In this document: piece by piece, positions 17,808 to 26,754 of the stretch
Layout of the letters: every line of letters begins with the position of its first letter
Position numbering within the stretch: position 1 is the first letter of the stretch
From: Rhodococcus_G sp042754225
Lineage (GTDB): Bacteria > Actinomycetota > Actinomycetes > Mycobacteriales > Mycobacteriaceae
Assembly (NCBI RefSeq): GCF_042754225.1
Contig: NZ_JBHZAH010000011.1
Span: 1-64,000, forward strand
Length of the DNA: 64,000 bases
Direction of reading: 5' to 3'
The notes under the pieces: generated by a model
What the model was told of the DNA's origin: nothing
What the model saw: only the letters and a program-made list of their open reading frames with translations
Database searches by the model: none
Program-made: the position numbers and the translations under genes

Positions 17808-18715
17808 ATGCGCGGCATAGGGTTAACGGGTCCGGGGCATCGACGCGGGGCAACCCGCCACCGCGGAACCATCTCGGTACTGGCGTTGCTGGGGGCGTGC
17901 CTTCTCTCCCTGGCAGCTACCCAGACGGCCGGCGGCGCACCGGCGGCGGACACCGTCGACACCGGATTCGCGATCCCCTTCGCCGGGGCGCCCGGCTACG
18001 AGAGCCTGGCGCCGACGCTGATGACCGGTCCGGGTGAGCTCAACGAGCCGCTCGGTCAGCAGGTGGCGGACGAGATTGCCGGCCAGATAGGACTCAGCAG
18101 GGCTGACGCTCTGCGGAGCAGCAGTATCGCGACCTCGTCAGCGGCGGCGGAGTCGGCGGCAACCGCGACGCTGCCGAGGTGATCGATGCCTGCGCCCGGA
18201 TCCTCACCAACACGAACGGCCGTCCCCTCTATTCCAACGTCGACGGCCACCTCACGCCGTCGGTTCTGGCCAGCTACGGGCTCTACGTGAACACCAGCGG
18301 ATTGCTGGAGAGTCCGGCCAACGCGGACGCGCCGACGCGGCAGGTGAACTCGTTGATCGCTCCCGGCGGGTTTGTGGGCACCTGGATGCGGAACAACGGT
18401 GCGACACAATCCCTGATCGCGCTGTACCGGTCGGCGTACACGGTGCAGGCAGTCTACGGCTTTGCCTCGCAACAGATGTCGGGCGCCGCTCAACTGGTGA
18501 CGAATACCAAGGGGGGTGTGAGTTCGGAGGTGGGCATGTCGATGGCGCCGCCGCTCTGGATAGTGAACTTCGCCCTGCTCTACATATTGAAGCCATCGCT
18601 GGCGGCCGCAATGCCCGCCCACTGGGCTCCCATCCCGTCGGTGGTTGCCGACGCCGTCAGGTCCAGCCCCACCGGCCAGGTTCCTTTCGGCGCCTACGCG
18701 CCCTACTTCCGGTGA
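17808..18715 (+). pseudogene. secreted protein gene with a frameshift
   Basis: The first frame (17808-18182) encodes a signal peptide (VLALLGACLLSLAATQT) and the start of a mature domain. From about 18110 the homologous-looking reading continues in another frame as EQQYRDLVSGGGVGG, then joins the second open frame (GTG 18179 to 18715) with GLYVNTSGLLESPANADAPT and MSMAPPLWIVNFALLYILKP. One base appears to be missing near 18108-18113. An independent second gene with a GTGA overlap is the alternative, but the coherent sequence before that GTG argues for one broken gene. Function unknown; it resembles secreted proteins of about 300 residues in Rhodococcus. Confidence 0.65.
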
Positions 18716-18889
18716 TGCGATTCCTGGGCCCGGCTGGGTCTCGCCTGATGGCATGAGCGGCGGCGGGGTGCTCGGCTGTACCGGCTATCGACCGTTGGGC
18801 GTCCGCGACACCCTGTTCTGACGGGAAGCGCAGTCCGCGCGGACGTGGCGGTGGTCCGCGGCGGCGGAGGCAACAGTCTCAGATCTCGC

Positions 18890-18913
18890 AATATGGGATC
18901 ATGATCCCATATT
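18890..18913. promoter_or_regulatory. perfect 24-bp palindrome upstream of methyltransferase gene
   Basis: Half-site AATATGGGATCA is followed directly by its reverse complement. It is AT-rich in a GC-rich context and overlaps an in-frame ATG at 18901, which supports the downstream ATG at 18940 as the real start. Probable operator. Confidence 0.7.
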
Positions 18914-18939
18914 ATGAACTGCGTGCGTACGCTTGGCCC

Positions 18940-19749
18940 ATGGGCAACGAGGAAGCCGTCTACACGCACGGTCACGACGAGTCCGTGCTGCGCAATCATC
19001 GCTGGCGCACGGCCGCGAACTCCGCCGCGTACCTGATGCCCCACCTTCGGCCGGACATGACCCTTCTCGACGTCGGCTGTGGTCCCGGGACAATCACCGC
19101 CGATCTCGCTGGACTCGTCGCCCGGGTCACCGCCGTGGAAATGACCGACGGCGCCCTCGATCTCGCTCGGAGGGAATTCGCCCGGCGCGGGATCACGAAC
19201 GTGGAGGCGGTCGTCTCCGACGTCCACTCGCTCGATTTCCCCGACGGCGCCTTCGACGTCGTCCACGCCCATCAGGTCCTGCAACACGTCGGCGACCCGG
19301 TGCAGGCGCTGCGCGAAATGGCCCGTGTCTGCCGGCCGGGCGGGATCATCGCGGCCCGTGACGCCGACTACGGCACCTTCGCCTGGTACCCCGAGAATCG
19401 TGAACTCGACGAGTGGCTGTCGCTCTACAAAGTCGTCGCCCGCGCGAACGGCGGGGAACCCGACGCCGGTCGGCGCCTTCGTGCCTGGGCGCACGCGGCC
19501 GGCCTCGGCGATGTGGTCACCACGGCAAGCGCGTGGTGCTTCTCGTCCGATGACGACAGGCAATGGTGGGGCGGGTCGTGGGCCGATCGGGTCCTACACT
19601 CGAACTTCGCCGACCGAGCCGTCGAACTGGGACTCGCCACCCCGGACGACCTGGCGCGCCTCTCGGCGGGCTGGCGGAGCTGGTCCGCCGAGGACGACGG
19701 CTGGTTCGCCCTGCTCCACAGCGAGATCCTCTGCCGCGTCAGCGTGTAG
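18940..19749 (+). CDS. class I SAM-dependent methyltransferase (UbiE-like)
   Basis: About 269 residues from ATG 18940. Motif I is LLDVGCGPGTITADLA, with the acidic residue in VTAVEMTDGALDLA, then VVSDVHSLDFPDGAFDVVHAHQVLQ split over two strands, and MARVCRPGGIIAARD. This layout is that of UbiE/Methyltransf_11 enzymes. The acceptor is unknown. A perfect palindrome lies 27 bases upstream of the start, so expression is probably controlled by a dimeric repressor. Confidence 0.85.
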   Translation: MGNEEAVYTHGHDESVLRNHRWRTAANSAAYLMPHLRPDMTLLDVGCGPGTITADLAGLVARVTAVEMTDGALDLARREFARRGITNVEAVVSDVHSLDFPDGAFDVVHAHQVLQHVGDPVQALREMARVCRPGGIIAARDADYGTFAWYPENRELDEWLSLYKVVARANGGEPDAGRRLRAWAHAAGLGDVVTTASAWCFSSDDDRQWWGGSWADRVLHSNFADRAVELGLATPDDLARLSAGWRSWSAEDDGWFALLHSEILCRVSV

Positions 19750-19812
19750 CGCCGTCGCTGCCGATGATGGATGGACCGAGCTGGGCGAGCCGTTCGCCCG
19801 GCGTCACCTCTC

Positions 19813-20235
19813 CTACGGCACCGCCCGGATCTCCGTGGCCTGCGACCAGATTGCCTGCCAGCGGCGGTCTCGGAGCTCGTAGCTGTCGGTGTGCCAAAAG
19901 CGTGTCCGGGGAACGTGATACGAGCCGAAGACGACCTCGAGCGTCGCCCGATAGCGAATGATCGCCGCGTCTGCGAGCAGTCGAACCTCGATCTCGTCGG
20001 GTTCCCACAGCAGGTAGTCGATCTGTCCGCCGGCGACCGCACCCAGGTACTCGTCTCGGGTCAGTGCGGCACCGACGGGCGTGATGAGTTGGAAGTCGTG
20101 ACCGTGCATCGCCCGGGCGGTGTCGATGTCGGCGGCGACGAGCGCACGCAGGCGTGAGCGTTCGGTGGTGCGGAGGAGTTCCACCGTCGATCTCGTGTCC
20201 GCGGGTGAACCGGTGGAACCGTGGCTCTCTGTCAT
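19813..20235 (-). CDS. SnoaL/DUF4440-like nuclear transport factor 2 fold protein
   Basis: About 140 residues from ATG 20235 (AAAGGAACACCC in front). RLRALVAADIDTARAMHGHDFQLITPVG, then TRDEYLGAV and the strands ADAAIIRYRATLEV and RWQAIWSQATEI match the DUF4440/NTF2-like cone fold. Such proteins are small ligand-binding or isomerase-type enzymes; no specific function can be given. It is divergent from a truncated TetR gene that may once have controlled it. Confidence 0.75.
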   Translation of the reverse strand: MTESHGSTGSPADTRSTVELLRTTERSRLRALVAADIDTARAMHGHDFQLITPVGAALTRDEYLGAVAGGQIDYLLWEPDEIEVRLLADAAIIRYRATLEVVFGSYHVPRTRFWHTDSYELRDRRWQAIWSQATEIRAVP

Positions 20236-20247
20236 GGGTGTTCCTTT

Positions 20248-20568
20248 ATGACCGCCTACTTCTGTGGCCTCATGGAGAAGATCAGCGCCAGCGCGCACGG
20301 CGCGGAACTGTTCGGCGCGGGCATCGCCCTGACCGGCGAGATCAGCCGTGAAACTCAGGCTTGGCTCGTCGAGCGGCTCGGGGATGTCCTCGACTCGGCC
20401 GCCGCCGCGGGCGAGATCGACCTCGCCGCGGTCGAGGCGACCCCGCCCGAGCTCGCCGCCCTCATCCTCGCGACCGCGGACGGCGTCAAGAACATCCAGG
20501 GTGGTGCGGCGCTCCGCGCCGGCAATTCACTCTTGATGCGAGTGCTGCGGGCGGCGCTCGTTCGCTGA
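20248..20568 (+). pseudogene. 5'-truncated TetR-family regulator
   Basis: The open frame starting MTAYFCGLMEKISASA resembles a TetR protein from just after the DNA-binding domain (the usual segment is SKE-x-x-x-TAYF) through to the C-terminus. About 50 residues containing the helix-turn-helix are missing and the upstream DNA belongs to the divergent SnoaL-like gene. Such a product could not bind an operator in the usual way. A small independent protein is the less likely alternative. Confidence 0.5.
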
Positions 20569-20878
20569 GTCGCGCCGCCCGACAGGTCCGGCCCACCGGG
20601 ATTCACTGTTGCGCTCTTCGGGGTCGACGCGGTCGTGACCGTGATCGACGCCGACGAACGCAACACTCCCGCATTGCTTTTGCGTGTGCTGTTCCTCGGT
20701 CCGTCGTTGCGCGCGTCAAGTTGTCGATCACTTCACGAGCAGCTGCTGATTCGGAGCTCATGGACGTTGACTTCGTCAATGGCGGTCACACGGTGTTCGG
20801 CAGGTCGATCGCGCCCTTCTCGAGGTCGGCGATCCGGTTGGTTTGGATCACGACCGCCCGGGCGCTGCCGACTCGGGA
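20569..20878. other. gene-free stretch, possibly with degraded coding sequence
   Basis: About 310 bases between the TetR remnant and marR. A short reverse-strand stretch ending NRIADLEKGAIDLPNTV (about 20800-20880) looks like the tail of a protein, but I cannot assign it. Confidence 0.3.
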
Positions 20879-21334
20879 TCACTCCGGAGCGACCTCGAAC
20901 TCCTCGCGACTCAGTTCGGACAGCGCCCGCAGTGACCGCAGTAGTGCTGCCCGGTCGGGCGCCGGCAGGCGCGCCAGTAGTCGCTCCTCGCGCGCGCGGA
21001 TGCCACGCCGAGCATCATCGCGAACCTGGCGCCCGCGATCGGTGAGCGCGAGGAGGCGTACACGCCGGTCGGCAGGATCGGGGGTGCGCTCGATCAGGCC
21101 GGCATCCTGCAGTTCGTCGAGTACCGCGATGATGCGGGTTTTGTCTGCGCCGACCTCCTTCGCGAGGGCGGCCTGGGATCGAGTCGGTTCTGACTGGAGG
21201 TTCCTCAACACCACATAGCCCCACATGCTCAGTCCGTACTCGCGCAGCACGGGTAGCTCCCCGTTTGTCAGCGCTCTGCCGAGCGGCACCACCAGCTCGG
21301 CCAGATCTGGGCGATCGAACTCGTGATCAGGCAT
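20879..21334 (-). CDS. MarR-family transcriptional regulator
   Basis: A 151-residue protein from ATG 21334. The winged helix is visible: SQAALAKEVGADKTRIIAVLD as recognition region, then DELQDAGLIERTPDPADRRV and LLALTDRGRQV as wing. The MarR fold binds palindromic sites as a dimer. It is divergent from a TIGR03086-family gene with a well-formed inverted repeat between them, so the two are probably a regulator-target pair. Confidence 0.9.
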   Translation of the reverse strand: MPDHEFDRPDLAELVVPLGRALTNGELPVLREYGLSMWGYVVLRNLQSEPTRSQAALAKEVGADKTRIIAVLDELQDAGLIERTPDPADRRVRLLALTDRGRQVRDDARRGIRAREERLLARLPAPDRAALLRSLRALSELSREEFEVAPE

Positions 21335-21356
21335 GGTCAGAAAATACCCGTCGACA

Positions 21357-21380
21357 TATCGTATGCGGATACATATGATA
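21357..21380. promoter_or_regulatory. MarR operator between divergent genes
   Basis: TATCGTATG (21357-21365) and CATATGATA (21372-21380) form an inverted repeat with one mismatch and a six-base spacer. It lies 6 bases before the TIGR03086 ATG and 23 bases from the marR ATG. Confidence 0.7.
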
Positions 21381-21385
21381 GGTGC

Positions 21386-21976
21386 ATGCTTACTATTGTC
21401 GAGCTCGACAGGGCGGCCGTGCAGGCCGGTGTCGCGGTGGTGAAGGGAGCGACCGAGTCCGACCTGGCCCGTCCGACCCCGTGCGCCGAATGGGACCTGC
21501 GGGCACTCCTGGACCACATGACAGTGCAGCACAACGGGTTTGCTGCGGCGGCCCGCGGGCTGGGCGGCGATCCCGCGGTGTGGCGGACCGGCGGCGAGAG
21601 GCCGGACCCGATCGCGGACTACCTTGATTCCGCCGATGCGGTGCTCGCGGCGTTCGCGGAGAGCGGCGTCTCCGAGCGTGACTTCTTGCTGCCTGAGATC
21701 CATAGCAGCGCAACGTTCCCCGGCGCTGTCGCGATCGGATTTCACCTTGTCGACTATGTGGTGCACGGATGGGACGTGGCTCGCGCCCTGGGGCTCGCGT
21801 TCGATCCGGGCAGCGAAGTGACGGCGGCGGCACTGCATATCGCGGAGCGGGTCCCGTCCGGTCCGGCCCGGCTGGTATCCGGATCTGCCTTTGCTCCCGT
21901 GCTCCCGGCCGCCGGCGGGTCGGCTCTCGACCGAACGCTGCGACTACTGGGCCGATCTCCGAACTGGACCGCCTAG
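21386..21976 (+). CDS. TIGR03086 family (mycothiol-dependent DinB-like) metal-binding protein
   Basis: A 196-residue protein from ATG 21386. LARPTPCAEWDLRALLDHM and later FHLVDYVVHGWDVARALG are the hallmark helices of the maleylpyruvate isomerase-like DinB fold, with the metal-ligand histidines in DHM and HLVDYVVHGWD. Relatives use mycothiol as cofactor in detoxification or isomerisation. Probably repressed by the divergent MarR protein through the operator that ends just before its start codon. Confidence 0.85.
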   Translation: MLTIVELDRAAVQAGVAVVKGATESDLARPTPCAEWDLRALLDHMTVQHNGFAAAARGLGGDPAVWRTGGERPDPIADYLDSADAVLAAFAESGVSERDFLLPEIHSSATFPGAVAIGFHLVDYVVHGWDVARALGLAFDPGSEVTAAALHIAERVPSGPARLVSGSAFAPVLPAAGGSALDRTLRLLGRSPNWTA

Positions 21977-22117
21977 CTGTTGCGGGTCATGACGTTGATG
22001 GCAGCACCGCCCTTGACCTTCAGGTAGGTCGAAGCCGAATGATGCTGGGGGGCGGCGGACTTTCGCTAACCCTCGGCCGACTACGGCGATCTCACCACAA
22101 CCGAAGGAGCAGAGAAA

Positions 22118-22624
22118 ATGACAGAATCCATTGGCACGGACTCGATGATGGACGCGATTGGCAAGGCCATCACCGAGGGGCGCAGTGGAAACGTCGTCAG
22201 TGCCCGCGGCCAACTGCTGGACCTGTGGAAGACGATCGGCGTCGGCGGCGATCCCCTGCATCGCTGCACACTCGCACACTCCCTCGCCGACCTCTATGCC
22301 GATCCCGCCCAGGCGCTGGCGTGGGATGTGCGCGCACTCGATGCCGCCGACTCCATCAGCGAGCAGCGCGTCCAAGAACACCACGCCGGCCTGCATATCG
22401 CTGGCTTCTATCCCTCGCTTCACCTCAACCTCGCCGACAATTATCGGCGGCTGGGCTCCTTCGAAGCCGCACGTGAACACCTCGACGTAGCTCGGGAGCG
22501 CTCGTCGGCGCTGCCCCCTGACTCCTATGGGCAACTCATTCGTGCGGTGATAGACGAGGTGACCACGGCCGTCGAGAATCGGGACACCGCGGTCCGCGCT
22601 TCGGCGCCTGGCGTGACCGCGTGA
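22118..22624 (+). CDS. TPR-like hypothetical protein
   Basis: A 168-residue helical protein from ATG 22118, with GAAGGAGCAGAGAAA in front. The pattern DPAQALAWDVRALDAAD, HLNLADNYRRLGSFEAARE and HLDVARERSSALP is that of tetratricopeptide-type helical hairpins. I do not recognise a specific family. Its stop overlaps the GTG of the IS481 transposase by four bases, which is most likely due to the insertion abutting the gene rather than to an operon. Confidence 0.7.
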   Translation: MTESIGTDSMMDAIGKAITEGRSGNVVSARGQLLDLWKTIGVGGDPLHRCTLAHSLADLYADPAQALAWDVRALDAADSISEQRVQEHHAGLHIAGFYPSLHLNLADNYRRLGSFEAAREHLDVARERSSALPPDSYGQLIRAVIDEVTTAVENRDTAVRASAPGVTA

Positions 22625-23523
22625 CACACAAGAACGAGCCCCTCACCCCGGAGGGGCGCCGACGTCTCGTCGAGCGGTGCTGGACCGGACCGATTGCGCA
22701 CGTGGCCGCCGAAATGGGTATCTCGCGTGCCTGCGCGAGAAAGTGGGTCGGCCGCTATGGCCAGTTCGGCGACCTCGGGCATCTGGATCGATCCTCTGCT
22801 CCACATCGTCAGGGCATAACGATCAGCCGACGCACCGTCAGCCGGCACCTGGCCCACCTCGGCCTGAACCAGCGTAGGTTCATCGACCCGAACGGCGAGT
22901 CCAACCGGGATGCGCGCAAGATCGTTGCCCGCCACCCGGGACACATGGTGCATGTCGACGTCAAGAAGGTCGGGCGAATCCCCGATGGCGGAGGTTGGCG
23001 AGTTCACGGCAAGGGCTCAACACAGGCCAAAGCAGTCGAACGCGGCAAAACCGCCGGTAAGAAGGGTGGCTACGTCTACCTCCACTCGGCAATCGACGGC
23101 TACACACGCCTCGCCTACACTGAGTCCTTGCTGGACGAGAAAGCTTCCACGGCAGTCGGATTCATGCACCGCGCTCGAGCATTCTTCGCCGCCCACGGCA
23201 TCACCCACATCCAGCGGATTGTCACCGACAATGGGTCCTGCTACCGGGCGCACGACTTCGCCAAGGTCCTGCACGGTGCACGGCACCAGCGGATCACCCC
23301 ATACACACCACGGCACAACGGGAAAGTCGAGCGCTACAACAGGATCCTGGCCGAGGAGTTCCGCTATGCCCGGGAATGGCAGTCCGAGTACCAACGCTCA
23401 GAAGCGCTCGGAGTGTGGAACGTGCACTACAACTATCACCGGCCCCACAGTGCCGCCGGTGACCTGCCACCGGCTTCGAAGCTCCACGCCGGCGTCACCA
23501 ACGTGGTGGCCTCATACGCCTAA
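22621..23523 (+). mobile_element. IS481-family transposase with internal deletion
   Basis: A 300-residue product. The N-terminal helix-turn-helix is PLTPEGRRRLVERCW and the DDE domain includes MVHVDVKKVGRIPDGGGW, IVTDNGSCYRAHDF and ITPYTPRHNGKVERYNRILA. Compared with the usual family layout, about 35 residues between SSAPH and ISRRTVSRHL are missing in frame, removing the second DNA-binding helix region. It is probably inactive. I could not identify the terminal inverted repeats with confidence. Confidence 0.85.
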
Positions 23524-23632
23524 CCGGAGAGTCGCGCCGCTTCCAGCGCCCGTCGCCCGCCGGCGCTTCGATCGGTCTGGACGGAGTGGATGGATGGGGA
23601 GTGACTGGCGCGACTGTTAGCGTTCAGCCTTG

Positions 23633-24397
23633 ATGAACAACGAGGATGACCTCCGGCTCGCGTTCGACACCGCGGACCTCGCGGCGGCGCTCGCGCTTGC
23701 TCATTTCGAGGCCGGAGTTTCGGCGACGCTGAAGGCCGACGGCTCACCGGTCACAGAGGCCGACCGTGCAGTCGAGCGACTGCTTCGAGAGTCGTTGTCG
23801 GCGGCGCATCCCGACGACGCGTTTCTCGGCGAGGAGCTCGGTCGGCTCGGTGAGTCCGAACGGGTCTGGATCCTCGACCCGATCGATGGCACCGGCTTCT
23901 TCAGTCGGGGTGACCCGAACTGGCGCATCCACATTGCCCTGGAGGTTCGCGGGGTCGTCGAACTCGCGGTGGTCACGTCCCCCGCGCTGGGGCGCCGTTG
24001 GTGGGCTACCCGCGGTGGCGGTTCCTTCGAGTCGTCGTGGCCGAACGGGGAGGGCGGGGCACGACGACTCACCGTCAGCACGACTTCGGTGGTCGCCGAT
24101 GCCGTGGTCGACGCCCTGGACGACGAGTCCAGGGGCCGGCTCCCGTCGAGTGCGAGTCGCGCCTCGGCCAGCCCCCTGCCGCTGGTCGAGCTGGTTCGTG
24201 GCGAGATCGATGCCTTCTTGGCCGAGCGCTACTACACGTGGGACCACGCACCGTGGATCCTTCTGGTCGAGGAGGCCGGCGGCTGCTTCACCGACCCGAC
24301 GGGTGGACGTGCGAGTGATCAGGGCGGCGGGCTGTACTCGAACGCTCTCCTGCACAGTCAACTGCTGGCCTCGCTCGACTACCCCAGGAATCGGTGA
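23633..24397 (+). CDS. inositol monophosphatase-family phosphatase (HisN/SuhB-like)
   Basis: A 254-residue protein. Metal-binding motifs are present in order: GEELG (about residue 66), DPIDGT (about residue 82) and WDHAPWILLVEEAGG near the C-terminus. These coordinate the magnesium ions that hydrolyse phosphomonoesters such as inositol phosphate or histidinol phosphate. The true start is ATG 23633. The HisN-like length and motif spacing suggest histidinol-phosphatase or a related phosphatase; this is not decided by sequence alone. Confidence 0.85.
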   Translation: MNNEDDLRLAFDTADLAAALALAHFEAGVSATLKADGSPVTEADRAVERLLRESLSAAHPDDAFLGEELGRLGESERVWILDPIDGTGFFSRGDPNWRIHIALEVRGVVELAVVTSPALGRRWWATRGGGSFESSWPNGEGGARRLTVSTTSVVADAVVDALDDESRGRLPSSASRASASPLPLVELVRGEIDAFLAERYYTWDHAPWILLVEEAGGCFTDPTGGRASDQGGGLYSNALLHSQLLASLDYPRNR

Positions 24398-24598
24398 CCG
24401 CCGGATACGTGGCCTGCCTGCAGCAACGGCGCTCGGAGGCTCGGTCCCGAAGCGACGCCAAGTTTCGCGCTCCCGGTCTGGCGGCCGATGGATGGGGCCG
24501 AGGTCCAGACGCCCACCACGGCGCACTGTCGCAGCTCGCCATCGCCCTCGCGGAACCAGACACCGACTCACGCTCCTAATCCACTGCGGTGCCTCGCT

Positions 24599-25264
24599 TC
24601 ACGCCTTCGCGGTGCCGGCGATGTGGGTGTTGAACGGGAGGAACGGGGTGTGGACCCGGTAGCGGTCTGTGGTGACGCTGTCGAACCCGGCGGCGCGCAC
24701 GGAGTGCTCGAGGTCTCGTTCGCACGAGCAGCCCTCGAAAGTCCAGGCCCACGGGCGACGAAGGATCCGTTGCGCGGCACGGGTCGGTGTGCCGCGCGGG
24801 GCCGCCACGTGTTCGACGAAGCGGAAGGTGCCACCGGGACGCAGGATTCGCCGGATCTCGGTGAGCACGGCCGCGGGATCCTGTACCGAGCAGAGCACGA
24901 GCGAGGAGATCACGCTGTCGACGCTGTGGTCGGGGAGGCCCGTCTGTTCGGCCGTGCGTTCGCGCAAATCGAGCTGCACGCTGTGGCGGCGCGCAGCGGC
25001 GTGCAGCCGGGGGTGCATGTACCTGTTCGGCTCTATGGCGACGAGGGCGCCGCCAGCCGGGAGGTAGCGGAGGTTGGCGCCGACACCGGGCCCGATCTCG
25101 ACGACCTCGCGTGGAAGCCCGGCGAACACGCGCCGTTTGCGTCGGCGGAGGTTCCACTCCAGGTACGGGCCCATCACCTTGAAGAACGCGGCGTTGAACC
25201 GGCCCCGGCCGCCGTGCGGCTCGAAGCCGGTCGCTGACGGGGTGGTGCTAGTCCTGTCGGTCAT
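24599..25264 (-). CDS. class I SAM-dependent methyltransferase
   Basis: A 221-residue protein from ATG 25264 with GGAGCAGAC in front. Motif I is VVEIGPGVGANLRYL, followed by LVAIEPNRYMHPRL, then SVDSVISSLVLCSVQD and RILRPGGTFRFVEHV. This pattern is that of phosphatidylethanolamine N-methyltransferase-like and other Methyltransf_11 proteins; the acceptor is unknown. The C-terminal CERDLEHSVRAAGF region is common in this group. Confidence 0.82.
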   Translation of the reverse strand: MTDRTSTTPSATGFEPHGGRGRFNAAFFKVMGPYLEWNLRRRKRRVFAGLPREVVEIGPGVGANLRYLPAGGALVAIEPNRYMHPRLHAAARRHSVQLDLRERTAEQTGLPDHSVDSVISSLVLCSVQDPAAVLTEIRRILRPGGTFRFVEHVAAPRGTPTRAAQRILRRPWAWTFEGCSCERDLEHSVRAAGFDSVTTDRYRVHTPFLPFNTHIAGTAKA

Positions 25265-25346
25265 GTCTGCTCCAACGGTGTCTCGTCGTTGTCGATCTCT
25301 CACAACGATGCGCGACACCGTCGGCACTGTCAGGCGTGGAACTACC

Positions 25347-26426
25347 TCACTCCGCCGATTCTGGCCGGTCGCGCCGGGCGGCGTACCACGCAGCAATCTG
25401 GGCTCGCGAGCGGAAGCCGAGGCGCAGGCGGATCCGTTCGACATGGCCCTCGGCGGACCGTTCGTCGATGCCCAGCCGCGCGGCGAGCTCACGGTTCGTG
25501 TACCCGTCGCTGATCAACGCCGCGACCTCGCCCTGCCGGGCCGTCAACGTTCGGGCACCGCGCCGCGAGGCGCGCAGTCCGAGGAAGCGGCGAACGGTCG
25601 CCACAAGCGCGTCGGCGTCGCCCGCGTACGGCAGGTGCGAGCGTCCGGGCAGCACCGTGAGCTGCGCACCGGAGATGCCGCCGGCGAGTGCTTCGGCCTG
25701 CTCGACGGGAGCGGCCCGGTCGTGGGCTCGGTGCACCACCAACGTCGGGGCGCGCACCCCAGCGAGGTGATCGCTGACATCGAGCGCGTAGCTCATCGCC
25801 AGAAGCGCCCGGGCCGTCGCCGCGGTCGAGGAGGCCCGCTGGTAGCGACCGAACGCCTCGCGCGTCGTGGCACGGGCGTCGGGGGCGAAGATCTCGGTGA
25901 GCACGTCCGAGCCGAGCCCCCAATGCGACTCGACCAGTGCGAGGACGTGTTCCCGTGCGCTGGGCGGGGAAATATCTGCGCCGGAGACCCAGCCGCCGTA
26001 GAGCACCAGCCGCCGGACGGTGTCCGGGTGCGCTGCCGCCCACGTCACCGCGACCAGCGCGCCCATCGAGGTGCCGATCAGGTCGAAGGGCTCCGGGCCG
26101 AGGGTCGCGGCGACCGCGGAAAGCTGATCGAGCTCGGACGCCATCGACGGCGACCGTTTCGATGGTGCTGACAGCCCGCATCCGGCGCGGTCGTAACGCA
26201 CCAGCCGGCAGCCCTGCGCCAGACTCTCGTAGAACGCCCGCTCCTCCGGTAGCTCCCAGCTCAGCTGCAGGTGACTGAGCCAGCCGCTGACGTACACCAG
26301 CGGCCGGCCGGCGCCGATCGAGGCGTACGCCAGGCTGTCGCCGTCGGTCGTCGTCAACCGACCAAAGCGCTGCTGCACGCCTTCATTCTGCAAGGCTGCG
26401 TGCGCTGCAGCAATGGTCGGTGACAT
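25347..26426 (-). CDS. alpha/beta hydrolase fused to a LuxR-type DNA-binding domain
   Basis: A 359-residue protein. Residues 20-285 form an alpha/beta hydrolase: PLVYVSGWLSHL as oxyanion-hole region, nucleophile elbow LIGTSMGAL (Ser about 120), and a probable catalytic histidine in LPGRSHLPY. Residues 293-350 are a LuxR helix-turn-helix: TARQGEVAALISDGYTNREL followed by AARLGIDERSAEGHVERIR. The hydrolase domain may act as a ligand sensor, as in some actinobacterial regulators, or as an enzyme coupled to transcription. Catalytic residues appear intact. No operator was assigned. Confidence 0.85.
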   Translation of the reverse strand: MSPTIAAAHAALQNEGVQQRFGRLTTTDGDSLAYASIGAGRPLVYVSGWLSHLQLSWELPEERAFYESLAQGCRLVRYDRAGCGLSAPSKRSPSMASELDQLSAVAATLGPEPFDLIGTSMGALVAVTWAAAHPDTVRRLVLYGGWVSGADISPPSAREHVLALVESHWGLGSDVLTEIFAPDARATTREAFGRYQRASSTAATARALLAMSYALDVSDHLAGVRAPTLVVHRAHDRAAPVEQAEALAGGISGAQLTVLPGRSHLPYAGDADALVATVRRFLGLRASRRGARTLTARQGEVAALISDGYTNRELAARLGIDERSAEGHVERIRLRLGFRSRAQIAAWYAARRDRPESAE

Positions 26427-26720
26427 TCATCGCGGGCGTGACGATGCGACCCACATTGCGCCCCTGTGGTTTTCGAGCGCACCTCGATCCCTGATCAGAC
26501 CGTCGTCGGTCTCGCCGCAGCGCGGGACCGTGGCCGCGTCGGCGGTCCGACCGTCCTCGCTGTCCGCGGCGAAGCAGCGCCATGGAAGAAAGCTCACGAC
26601 AACGCACGCCGATGTCCGAGATCGCAAGGAACTGGCGTACTCGGAGGGGCGGTGTGCTGGCGATGAAATGTTGCTGGGTCTGTCGATCGGCGAGCGGCGT
26701 ACGCAATGTGATACGAATAC
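26427..26720. other. divergent intergenic region
   Basis: Between the hydrolase-LuxR fusion and ipdC. It should hold the promoters of both genes. The KstR2-type site is at its right end; I see no other operator. Confidence 0.4.
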
Positions 26721-26722
26721 CA

Positions 26723-26736
26723 AGCAAGTGCTTGCT
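26723..26736. promoter_or_regulatory. KstR2-type operator upstream of ipdC
   Basis: AGCAAGTGCTTGCT fits AnCAAGnnCTTGnT, the published KstR2 motif, and sits inside a longer repeat CAAGCAAG-TG-CTTGCTTG (26721-26738). It ends 18 bases before the start codon. Confidence 0.75.
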
Positions 26737-26754
26737 TGAGGGAGGGATGGGCAG

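Noticed and set aside
26413..26739. Forward frame before ipdC
   Set aside because: Overlaps the KstR2-type operator and promoter region; low-complexity composition.
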